Assembly (NCBI GenBank): GCA_963768165.1
Contig: CAVYHJ010000001.1
Coordinates: 277,301-341,300 of the forward strand
Reading direction: 5' to 3'
Origin: CAVYHJ01 sp963768165 [NCBI: uncultured bacterium]
GTDB taxonomy: Bacteria > UBP4 > UBA4092
DNA: 64,000 bases
Below are positions 39,001 to 47,300 of this stretch, one piece after another (the first letter of the stretch is position 1; each line of letters starts with the position of its first letter). Made by a program: the position numbers and the translations under genes. Under the pieces are notes generated by a model. That model had not been told where the DNA came from and did no database searches. It saw nothing but the letters and a program-made list of their open reading frames with translations.

Positions 39001-39524
39001 TTGGCATTGTTCGCCGTGGGATTAAATTGAAAGCTGGCACCGTTAGTAAAGATAATTCCATTAGCAGTAGCCGAAGAAAGAACGTGTGCTACTGTACCAT
39101 TTCCGCTATTAAAAACCACATCTCCCTGCACCGTACCAGTGCTTAAGATAGGCAGATTTATGATAATTTGGCTTGTACCAATATAAATCAACTGGCTAGT
39201 TGAATCCACCAAGAATGCGAAACCGGGAGTGCTCACGGTAAGAGTAATTCCAGACGATGCCTGAAACGCAGCAGTACAACCGTTAATCACTTTCAACTCA
39301 CCGATTTGTTGAGTAGGAATGCTATTGGCGGTGCATAAGGAAGTCGTAGAGTTTTTATCAAAAAGTAGAATATCATCTGTAGCCGGTGTAGTTCGAGTGG
39401 GACTCCAGTTTGCCGCGGTTGCCCATGAACCACTGGCTTTATTAAAATAATAGGTCACCCCAAAGGCGTGATAACTGATGAAAAAATAACCTAGAACAGA
39501 AACTAAAAACAGAAACCTTTTCAT
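36006..39524 (-). CDS. Secreted PKD-domain surface protein
   Basis: 1172 residues. The signal peptide (F-L-F-L-V-S-V-L-G-Y-F-F-I-S-Y) is followed by a beta-rich region with G-S-W-A-T-A-A-N-W, common in secreted Bacteroidetes-like proteins. Four PKD domains then run over about residues 570-908 (each with W-S-W-x-F-G-D-G and Y-T-V or related strands). An Ig/Fn-like domain follows near 910-1010 (P-L-L-F-S-W-S-S-A-T-D), then a terminal beta domain. No T9SS or PEP-CTERM tail is visible. GGAGGAG lies just before the ATG. The role is probably adhesion or binding at the cell surface. Confidence 0.88.
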   Translation of the reverse strand: MKRFLFLVSVLGYFFISYHAFGVTYYFNKASGSWATAANWSPTRTTPATDDILLFDKNSTTSLCTANSIPTQQIGELKVINGCTAAFQASSGITLTVSTPGFAFLVDSTSQLIYIGTSQIIINLPILSTGTVQGDVVFNSGNGTVAHVLSSATANGIIFTNGASFQFNPTANNANNPFGSGTSNSIVFQSGATYYMSGNKTANSGFQSGDPFGGTGKSIASFQHGSLFYVYDPSDMSFSGRTVSNVSFDLRASGLSFGDSGVAAWVVIDTCRFKSTGTFSGTFSGTSPVKIGADFIIESGSGGLKDNPSLTTPTNFEVQGNFNQSTGSFTPSANVNRIYLLDGSSPQTLTLSASSTAIPNLNVNNSSGITLSSNVSIISTLSMAAGNINTGSNNFVLGVSTTQLGTLNRTSGTIIGKFTRWVSALTTGTYTFPIGTASNFNEATVNFSVPPTTGGTLTTFFTASNPGTLGLPTTDGTLSLNTINPSGFWTISTGNSSFAGGTYNLTLEANGFDLPSPISDARIVKRPNGASAWVDLGSAGTNSGVDIVRTGLSGFSDFGIAESNPSPSAGFTASPSSGNGPLPVTFTDTSLNNPTSWSWIFGDGNIGNTQNTTYTYAAVAAPTTYTVLLIVTNSFGTTTAMGSITVTEAAPSAGFTQSVLNTYGPLTVNFTDITVNENGAVTWSWTFGDGSTSSAQNPQHVYLSVSAPTTYTVFEIVSTSFGMSTASTAITVTEAGPTASFSKNLVNTYGPLTVNFMDTSSPLNGNSTTWSWTFGDGSTSSSQNPQHVYLSVPTTAQYVVQLVVTTPFGMSSSVTQTVTVTEAGPIAAFSPSPTSGYGALTVNFTNQSNQLNGSSTTWNWIFGDGQISSAENPTNVYAVVAAPTTYTAKLVVTTNFGMSTATTVITVTEPPPSVSSLQAPVDNSTTLNVPLLFSWSSATDSVGSSINYTLRLGLDTGFTSMITTIMSVSSTSYTIPSLSTGPVYWDIQANSVFGSSTSTTQQVIVYDTTDQRAVATSETVTFYLGNSLEGILPVTIVFNTTNADTVTITTMNTKAPGLPSNYYISRYWSINRLGSGALDAAVTFSYTTIDFNASGLSSETLLFPADSTITSTWSSLSTNGMGITRDTVNHTLTLFGLNEFSLWTLGGAGGVAVELCNFTAENDVLDTPKLKQ

Positions 39525-40062
39525 AACTCCTCCGGTAGGTAAATGAAAACAAAAGTGTCTTTTTATAGTTATAGTTTTATTATTCTTTTAGATTAAAAAT
39601 ATTGAAATCTATCCTTCACAGATCAAATATCCCTTACTAACTGTTTACTTATTTTCGAGTAGTATAAATCATCAAAAATAAGTTGTCAACTCTCTCTGTA
39701 TAAAAATAGATAGAAAAAAACAAGATAAAATGCCCTGATGCAATGGAACGATTATTTCAAAAAAATCAAGGATCCAAATGGGTTAATTGATGACATAAAA
39801 ATCAACTTCGCGGCGGGTGATTTAGAAATCATTCTCCATTCCATGACATTCCACGAAAAGGTATCCCTGACAGGTAAATTTACAATCGGCAGATTATTTT
39901 CTTGCAGTATTTTATATATTTCTCGATTTCCAATGTGAGTATATCATCCACAAAATAGGGCGTCCGAAATATAATTTCAATTCCATCGAAATCCAATTCA
40001 GTGGTTTTATGAATGGTCTCCTCCAGTAAACATTGTTAAAAAACAACTAAAAATGGATAGCT
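39525..40062. other. Intergenic region with a decayed gene
   Basis: 538 bp between the PKD gene and the sugar isomerase. The right half contains the remnant described at 39830-40026. The left half (39525-39740) is AT-rich and probably holds the PKD gene promoter. A 66-codon plus-strand frame at 39738 runs antisense to the remnant and is not supported as a gene. Confidence 0.4.
39830..40026 (-). pseudogene. Decayed sugar isomerase/epimerase (TIM barrel) fragment
   Basis: On the minus strand the codons read L-E-E-T-I-H-K-T-T-E-L-D-F-D-G-I-E-I, a typical first-helix/second-strand pattern of AP-endonuclease-2-fold sugar isomerases. After a frame change near 39920-39930 the frame continues E-I-Y-K-I-L-Q-E-N-N-L-P-I-V-N-L-P. 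No start is visible and the sequence stops matching near 39830. It lies directly downstream of two intact paralogs, so it is probably a dead third copy. Confidence 0.45.
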
Positions 40063-40947
40063 TCAATTGGTTAGGACTGCCTTACATTCGTCAAGGAGTT
40101 TTATCATTCGTCTGCCATACTCGACATAATTGGAGTACCGGATACCATCTTCCGATTGTACGGATTTATCATGTGCCAACACTGCCATGTGCGGTTCAAT
40201 AGAAAACCCCCCGTCATAACCCCATGCCAGAAGGTCCGATACAATTTTGCGGACATCCCCGTTCCCTTCCCCCGGATAGGTAAAGATAGGTTTATTCTTT
40301 TCCGTATCCCAAATTCCATCTTTGATATGGACATAAACGACATGTTTCTTGACATAGGAATAAAATTCCCAGGAGGATTGTTTGGGATGGGGTTTGGGTT
40401 TGGAATAATCATCATCGGTGATGGGATTCCCTGTGTCATAGACCAATTTAAGTCCGGGAACATTCTCCACCAGTTCCAAGGTATAGGGCCAACCCATTCC
40501 GCCATAATTGGCACAATTTTCATGTACCATAACCAGCCCTTCATCAGAAAACATTTTTTGTAAAATCCTCATTCGGCGGAATCGTTCTTGGGGTATTTGA
40601 TCCTGGGGTTCTTTGCCGGGAAACAAGGCAAAACTCATCACACGAATAAATTGGGTACCCAGCCGTTTCATTCGCGGAATAGCCCGTTTCGCTTCTTCCA
40701 GAGAGGAATCGAAAGGTTGGTCAATTTGTTTCCCCCAGTTGGCAATGGCGGATCCGAAACAGTTAATTTTGATTCCCGTGTCTTGCAGTTTGCCATAGGC
40801 TTTATCGAAATCCGCATCGGATAAATCGTGAATATTCTTCCCGTCGATATTTCTGGATTCAATATATTTCCAACCCAATTCTTTGGTAGCCCGTATTTGG
40901 CCGTCCAAGTCATTAGCGGCTTCATCCGCGAATCCTGTTAAATACAT
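40063..40947 (-). CDS. Sugar phosphate isomerase/epimerase, TIM barrel (second copy)
   Basis: 294 residues from the ATG at 40947, chosen because AGGAGAA lies just upstream; a longer frame to 41031 overlaps the previous gene. AP-endonuclease-2-like barrel with metal ligands in V-H-E-N-C-A-N-Y-G, Y-D-T-G-N-P, V-Y-V-H-I-K-D-G, and S-I-E-P-H-M. It starts 10 nt inside the end of the neighbouring isomerase, so both are coupled. It likely acts with the Gfo/Idh/MocA oxidoreductase on an inositol- or hexose-like sugar. Confidence 0.9.
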   Translation of the reverse strand: MYLTGFADEAANDLDGQIRATKELGWKYIESRNIDGKNIHDLSDADFDKAYGKLQDTGIKINCFGSAIANWGKQIDQPFDSSLEEAKRAIPRMKRLGTQFIRVMSFALFPGKEPQDQIPQERFRRMRILQKMFSDEGLVMVHENCANYGGMGWPYTLELVENVPGLKLVYDTGNPITDDDYSKPKPHPKQSSWEFYSYVKKHVVYVHIKDGIWDTEKNKPIFTYPGEGNGDVRKIVSDLLAWGYDGGFSIEPHMAVLAHDKSVQSEDGIRYSNYVEYGRRMIKLLDECKAVLTN

Positions 40948-41708
40948 AAATTCTCCTGTATAAAATGGAAACTTTTTTTCAGCGAATCCACGGGATCGCC
41001 GGGACAAGTATCCTGTTCTACGATAAACCATTTACAGCCGGATTTTTCAGCGGCCGGTATAATGGTTTTCCAATCCAGGTTCCCAGAACCTATTTCCGCG
41101 AAATCAATTTTGCAATCTTTAGTAATTTTATAATCTTTTAAATGAATTAACGGCAACCGTTTTTTTAACCGGTTACACCAATCCGTTGGATTTCCGCCGC
41201 CGTATTGCACCCAATAGGTATCAATTTCCCCTTGAAGATACTGCGGGTTGGTTTCGTTATATATTAGTTCCAATACAGTTTTTTCGCCTACTTTTTGAAA
41301 TTCAATATGATGATTGTGATAGGTAAGGACTTGTTTGGATTGATACAATACTTTCCCCGCGGAGTTTAATTTTTTGGCAAATTTTTTGACATCTTTGACA
41401 GAATCCATGATTACATTCGCAGGATAGGGATAGGAGGTATATTTGCATTTTAATTTTTCAAGCCGTTCAACCACCTTTTCCGGTTCATTCAGAATCTGCT
41501 CCGACGATTCATGGGTCGCACAGCAAATTAATCCGTTATCTTTGAGGATTTTCATCAAATCCTCTTCGGGTATGGGACCCATACCGCTAACTTGCACGGC
41601 AAGGTATCCAATTTTTCGGATTTTCTTAAGGGTTATTTCGATATCTTTCGGGGTTTTAAGATAGTCTCGTACAGTATATAATTGCGCCGCCACTTGATTA
41701 ATTTTCAT
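40938..41708 (-). CDS. Sugar phosphate isomerase/epimerase, TIM barrel (first copy)
   Basis: 256 residues. The opening I-N-Q-V-A-A-Q-L-Y-T-V-R-D is typical of the IolE/xylose-isomerase-like barrel family. Metal and substrate residues are in T-Y-H-N-H-H-I-E-F, Q-G-E-I-D-T-Y-W-V, I-H-L-K-D-Y, and F-A-E-I-G-S-G. AAAGGAAC lies before the ATG. It is the middle gene of an operon: oxidoreductase, isomerase, isomerase. Confidence 0.92.
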   Translation of the reverse strand: MKINQVAAQLYTVRDYLKTPKDIEITLKKIRKIGYLAVQVSGMGPIPEEDLMKILKDNGLICCATHESSEQILNEPEKVVERLEKLKCKYTSYPYPANVIMDSVKDVKKFAKKLNSAGKVLYQSKQVLTYHNHHIEFQKVGEKTVLELIYNETNPQYLQGEIDTYWVQYGGGNPTDWCNRLKKRLPLIHLKDYKITKDCKIDFAEIGSGNLDWKTIIPAAEKSGCKWFIVEQDTCPGDPVDSLKKSFHFIQENLCI

Positions 41709-41719
41709 GATGTTCCTTT

Positions 41720-42868
41720 CTATTTTGTAAACGATTGGGTAACATCTGTTTTTATATTTTCCCGGACTTCTTTTTTCTGGAGTTTGGATTCTTTGATTAA
41801 TTTTTTTAATCTTCTTTTATAGGCCGCACTGTTCATGGGCAATTCAACGGTTTTCCCGGTCAGAGACGAATACAACATGGCATTCCCCAGTTCCACGGAA
41901 CGAATCCCTTCTTCCGCCCGGGCGATTAAAGGCGTACCGTCCAAAATTGCATTGATAAAATTTTGCATAACCTCCTGATGTTGTCCGCCGTTTCCCTCCG
42001 CTGGAAGAGAAATCTCCGTCACTTTGGGTTTACCAAAACTTTCCGATGTCGTCTTGGAATAGACCCGGGTGGGAGTATCGTTCTTATAAAATATAACCTT
42101 TCCATTTTCATAGACAATTTTGCCTTTATCCCCGGCGATTTCCAACCGACTGGTACCCGGTGACTCACCTGTGGTGCACAGAAAGATACCCGTTGCACCG
42201 TTGGCATATTCGAGATACGCCGTCACTTCATCTTCCACTTCGATATTATGATATTTTCCAAGATTGCAAAACGCGCGAACCCGGACAGGTAATCCACAAA
42301 TCCATTGTAATAAATCCAGATTATGGGGACACTGGTTTAACAAAACTCCACCCCCTTCTCCACCCCAGGTAGCCCGCCAGGTCCCGGACGCATAATAGGC
42401 TTCTGAACGGAATACATCCGTAATGATATAGTTCATCCGTTGAATTTCCCCAATTTCTCCATCATCCACCAGTTTTTTAATAACTTTATGGTGGGGATCG
42501 GTGCGCTGATTAAACACGATGGCGAAGACCTGTTTTTGATTTTTATGAGTAGAAATCAATCGTTCGCAATCGGCTTTGTGGACAGAAAGCGGTTTTTCCG
42601 ATAGAACATGCAATCCCTGCCGCAAAGCATCCATCCCGATGGTAGTATGAGAATAATGCGGTGTGGCGATAACGATTGCATCCATTAATCCGGACCGAAT
42701 TAGTTTCTTGCTATCGAGGAAAGTTTTATAATCCTTATATTTATCCAATCGCGCGGGATCAATATCACAAATAGCCGTTAATTCCGCGTTGCTAATTTTT
42801 TTATCTTTAAAAAGACTGACGTGGAATGAACCCATATTCCCAACGCCAATAACTCCAACACGTACCAT
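41720..42868 (-). CDS. Gfo/Idh/MocA family oxidoreductase
   Basis: 382 residues. N-terminal Rossmann domain with V-G-V-I-G-V-G-N-M-G and V-I-A-T-P-H-Y-S-H. The family signature E-K-P-L-S-V-H-K carries the catalytic lysine near residue 96. The C-terminal domain contains N-Q-C-P-H-N-L-D-L-L-Q-W with the conserved Asp and His. It oxidises or reduces a sugar or inositol with NAD(P). GGAG lies 7 nt before the ATG. It is the first gene of the operon with two isomerases. Confidence 0.93.
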   Translation of the reverse strand: MVRVGVIGVGNMGSFHVSLFKDKKISNAELTAICDIDPARLDKYKDYKTFLDSKKLIRSGLMDAIVIATPHYSHTTIGMDALRQGLHVLSEKPLSVHKADCERLISTHKNQKQVFAIVFNQRTDPHHKVIKKLVDDGEIGEIQRMNYIITDVFRSEAYYASGTWRATWGGEGGGVLLNQCPHNLDLLQWICGLPVRVRAFCNLGKYHNIEVEDEVTAYLEYANGATGIFLCTTGESPGTSRLEIAGDKGKIVYENGKVIFYKNDTPTRVYSKTTSESFGKPKVTEISLPAEGNGGQHQEVMQNFINAILDGTPLIARAEEGIRSVELGNAMLYSSLTGKTVELPMNSAAYKRRLKKLIKESKLQKKEVRENIKTDVTQSFTK

Positions 42869-43087
42869 TTTTCAGCTCCAATAAGAAATTTAGTAATTTG
42901 ATTATAACAATTGATAGTAAAACACTTTCACTACATCTTGCAAGAGATCGTAATGAATAGTCCATTGCAAAATGAAGAAAACACAGTACCAAAGGTCAAA
43001 GTTAAAATGACAATATTTTATCTCATGTTCCTCAATACCATACAAAAAAAATCCCCCCGTCTGGGTTCTCAGGATTCTTGGGTACTA
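42869..43087. other. Gene-free region
   Basis: About 220 bp between the oxidoreductase start and the small membrane protein stop. A 70-codon plus-strand frame is present but lacks a ribosome site and resembles nothing known. The promoter of the oxidoreductase operon should lie here; no clear hexamers were seen. Confidence 0.35.
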
Positions 43088-43261
43088 TCAATGGTTTTTA
43101 TAAAAAGGAACTTTTTCGTTTGAAGGGATGGGATTATTTTTAATATCCGCAGTATTAGAATGAAAGAAATCCATATAGACCAAACAACACACCCGACCAC
43201 AAATAAAGCCCAATAAAGTAAAAAGAATAGCTTTTCTAAGCGGATAATTTGGTTTATTCAT
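43088..43261 (-). CDS. Small single-helix membrane protein (57 residues)
   Basis: A short frame starting M-N-K-P-N-Y-P-L-R-K, then a hydrophobic segment A-I-L-F-T-L-L-G-F-I-C-G-R-V-C-C-L-V-Y-M, and a polar tail ending P-F-Y-K-N-H. A weak TTTAGG site lies before the ATG. The basic N-terminus plus one helix plus polar tail suggests a type II or small inner-membrane protein. No family is recognised; it could be a chance frame. Confidence 0.4.
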   Translation of the reverse strand: MNKPNYPLRKAILFTLLGFICGRVCCLVYMDFFHSNTADIKNNPIPSNEKVPFYKNH

Positions 43262-43341
43262 AATCTTACCTAAATTAAACCAAGCATCAGGAAATCCTCC
43301 GATTAATCGGGATAAACATCAAGAACACTTCCCGACAGTTT

Positions 43342-44355
43342 TTAATCAAATATCTCCCATTCTCTCTTTTCAATCCCGGTTGGTACTAATGGAGCGTATT
43401 CGACAGTATTCGAATCATTACCATTATATCCACCAATCACATAAGCGGCACTGGACGTTTGCAAAAACCCATATCCACCAATATCCATTTGTAATCCCGA
43501 TGTTTGTGCCCAATTGCCTAAACTTCCATCCGGATTGATTTGTGCTCGTTCAGACTGGAACCCACCACTAAGCGCATTGAGATATGTGCCATCATAGAAC
43601 AATCCATCTCCATCAGTATGGGGTTCTAATGTGCTAGTAACTGTTGTAAATGCACTGAATTGTCCATCAGGAAAAATAGTGGCTTTTTCCACACTATACA
43701 TGTCGAATCCAGCACCATTTGCTCCCCCTACAACATATACAGTAGTATTAATTAAAATTGAACTAAGCCCCTCTCGCCCTACTAATAATTGAGAAGAAAG
43801 TTGCGTCCATGTTCCTAATGATCCATTAGCATTGACAGTAGTCCGATAAATATAGGGAAGGACTGCTACACCTGCTTCTTGATACCCACTAATTACATAA
43901 ATATATTGGTTGTATTTAATCAAGCCTGATAGGGTAAAATTTTGAGGCAAGATACTAATGGTTGTCCATAGTCCTAAACTTCCATCATAATTAATCGGGG
44001 CACGTTCAACACATCCCGGCAGATTCACATCTCCACCAATCGCATAAACATAGGAGTCTGTTGCAAAACTCACTGGACTTTGACGAGCATCAACCATTTG
44101 TGAACTCTCAATCACCCAAGGGCTCAAAGTGCCACCCGGTTGAACTGTGGCACATTCCACCGGATAAGGAGTATTGGTATAGGGATAGCCTCCAAAGATA
44201 TAAACAATCGTGCTTCGGGACAAAACAGCAACATTGTAAAAACGTGCTACATTCAAACTACTGGTATAATTCCAAGGACCTAATCCTGCAAAGCAAGATG
44301 CAGATCCTAAGAGCGTTAACACATTCAACACTATGAACAACCTACCTCTTTTCAT
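43342..44355 (-). CDS. Secreted kelch/galactose-oxidase-like propeller protein
   Basis: 337 residues. Signal peptide (L-F-I-V-L-N-V-L-T-L-L-G-S-A-S-C-F-A). About six blades follow with the pattern D-G-S-L-G-x-W-T and Y-I-Y-V-I-S-G-Y or V-Y-V-V-G-G-A. This differs from the N-D-V-W-V kelch family at 32-34 kb. The protein ends V-P-T-G-I-E-K-R-E-W-E-I-F-D, similar in pattern to the tails of those kelch proteins. TATATT lies 6 nt before the ATG, inside the end of the upstream gene. Confidence 0.85.
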   Translation of the reverse strand: MKRGRLFIVLNVLTLLGSASCFAGLGPWNYTSSLNVARFYNVAVLSRSTIVYIFGGYPYTNTPYPVECATVQPGGTLSPWVIESSQMVDARQSPVSFATDSYVYAIGGDVNLPGCVERAPINYDGSLGLWTTISILPQNFTLSGLIKYNQYIYVISGYQEAGVAVLPYIYRTTVNANGSLGTWTQLSSQLLVGREGLSSILINTTVYVVGGANGAGFDMYSVEKATIFPDGQFSAFTTVTSTLEPHTDGDGLFYDGTYLNALSGGFQSERAQINPDGSLGNWAQTSGLQMDIGGYGFLQTSSAAYVIGGYNGNDSNTVEYAPLVPTGIEKREWEIFD

Positions 44356-44367
44356 GGTTTAAATATA

Positions 44368-47300
44368 TCACTCCGGCTTGATAATCGCCACTATATCTCG
44401 TACAAAAGGTGGGATGGGCGTACTCACAATATCTGTTGATGAATTCCACGTGAGATTATTGACCGTCGTTACGACACTTCCAGTAGTGGTATTATACCAG
44501 GTAAGCTGATAAGTCTGTGGTGGGAAGTTCGTAAGTACAAGAGTGTCATAGGATAATGCGGTAAGAACTGTATACACACCTAAAGACCGTGTATCTTGTA
44601 GTATCCAAATTAGAAGATTTTGACTGTCCCCGGAATAAATAGGAATAGCTTCATGAGTATCCTGATAATCATCCGCTGTAATAGAAACCCGTCCACTGGT
44701 ATTTTGATTCGCCCACTGTGTTAATCCCGCCCAGTTAAAGACATTTATAATGTTGGCACGTACTAAATGGTCATTAAACATGTTGTCATCCAATGGATTA
44801 TAAACATGTATAGCTTTATTGGGTCCATCAGCAGCACTGTTTTTATATATTGTAGTGTTGGTTATGTAAGTAACGGAATCATTATATGTTGTATTGAAAT
44901 CAGTAGCAAATAAATTATTGACATACATGCCATAGTGATAGCCTTCTCCTGCCGCGCCGCTGGCAATATTCGCCCAACCCATATAATGCACATACTGGTC
45001 GTACAGATTTTCATTGATATGGCGATCAGTTGAATTAGTGGCACTGGCTAAGAGGTTCAGATTGTTATCAGATGTCGTATCTCCATGTAGGGGACTCGGC
45101 ACCCATGGAAATTCATAATTCTCCGGTCCCATCAAGGTACAAAGATAGGGTTTGGTAGTAGTCATCATTTCAAAAGCCAATTTAATAGTATGAAACATGT
45201 CAATTGCCACTTCCGACGCCGCTGAATCAATCAGGTATTGCAAAGAAGTAGTATCATACCAATCCGAACTGGGACCGGCGGTAGTCGCCTGAATCCATAA
45301 TGGAAAACTTATCGGCATAGTTGTCACAACACCATAAGGAGCCGTCGTTACTGTCACATAGACCGGATGGGTACTTACCAAATCCTGCTGGGAATTCTGA
45401 AAAAATACCTTTACCGTAGAGGTAGTATCAAACCCAACATTAGCTTGGTAAGGAGTCGTCGCCGCATCCGTTCCTATTGCTTGAGGATTGGAGGCTCCTG
45501 AAGAAAAACTCACCAAATGGCAATGTCCCCATTGCTGGGTTTCATAGGTATGAACGAAATTCGCAATTTGCGTCATCCAATTATTTTTGACGCTCTCGTT
45601 TGTGAAAGAAGTCGTAGTAATATCCCCAATATAATTAATTTCCGGGATAGGGTCCCACAGGACGATTCCTTCCCGGTCTCCCCAGCGGTTAATGTAATAC
45701 TGTAAGGTTGTTTCTGCTGTGTTGATGGCACTCTGTTGACTGAGTACCTGTCCCGGTAAAACGGCTGGTCCATGAAATATTGTAGATCCGCTAAACCAGA
45801 CATTAAAATGGGAACGAGGGTCTGTAGAATCCCAACTGTATCCGGGATTACCTGTATATCCGGTACCAATGACCGTCCATAGCGAAAGGTAATAGGTCAA
45901 TTGATATTTATCCATTTCATTCAAATACTGATCCAACCATTGCGCTGTGGAGTTATCGAATTTTCCCAGTGCTGTCTCCACACTATACCACGTTGAGGCG
46001 TACACAGGATACGACCACGGGTTGGGCGGGTGGTCATGAAATTGCCGTCCCATACTATTAAATCCATGCGACTTCACCCAATTCAAATAATTATCTACAA
46101 TAGCCAAAGTATTAATGGGGCTAGTTTCTTGATATTCTACAATTGGGGATTTTGGAATAAATCCCATCGGGATATAGGGGGTTCCATCTTCATATTCCAA
46201 CAACTGATTATTTTCCGCTACTTCAATAAACCCACGATTGAGATAATGATACCCAATATCCACGGTTCCTGTATCCAAACTTTGGTTGGTAGCGGTACTG
46301 CCATAAGCACGGACGGTGGTATCTCCTGCCTGAACCAGAGGACTGGCACCTAAATAATTGAATGATGTTTCGGCTAATCCTGTCGGATCATAGTTCATGG
46401 CGTACCAGGCGTCTTGAATGGGGTTAAAATCATTACTCATTCCATGCGTCGAACTCCCATAAAAACTACTGCCATCCATACCCACCCATAGGCAGAATTC
46501 ACCATTGGTATTCATGGGCTGTATAACATATCCCGGTAAAATTACGTCCAATCGAGTACCATTTGTAAAATTTAAAGTCACGGAATCCCCAGAGGTCAAT
46601 GTCCAGTTAGTTGATGCACATAAAAATACTAACGCAACATTTCCAAAGGATGTAGAGCCGCTGTAATAGGTTCCGGCTCCGCCGTTATAAGTTCCTGTTC
46701 CATAATCCCATAACCCCAACCACGAGGCATAAGCAAGTTGTCCCGGACTCGTACCAGTATAGACATTAATTTCAGAACCCATAGGCACAGCATTAGAGAG
46801 ATGCGGCACAATCCCATTACTGGCGGCTAATGCGCTATTTTGGAAAGGAAAATGGCTTACATCCCCGGTGATCGAGGCTAGGTAATACCCGTCAAATGAT
46901 CCGCTTCCGCTATTGGCAAATTGCGGATTACTGTAAACGGGTTTTGTGTTCGTTAGACTTCCAGCATAATCAATAGCCGAATTATTGTAAAAACTATTAT
47001 TGGAAACCACTCCGACAAAATAGGGCGGTTGTAAATTGACCCCTGTAGAGAATCCATAGAAAATATTATTGCGGATGTCTACAAAACAGGTGAGAGATCC
47101 ATTGCTTGTTATCGCATTAATTCCATAACAGCCTATCCCATTTCCCACCAGGGTATTATTGCGAATAATAGCGCTATTACTGGAATAAGAGGCACTCCAG
47201 ACTAGAACCTGATACTGGTTATTATTTCCCGCGAGAAACAGATTATTCTCTGCACGTACATAGGAATCCACAGCCGCAATTCCGTCCCGACAATTGTAGA

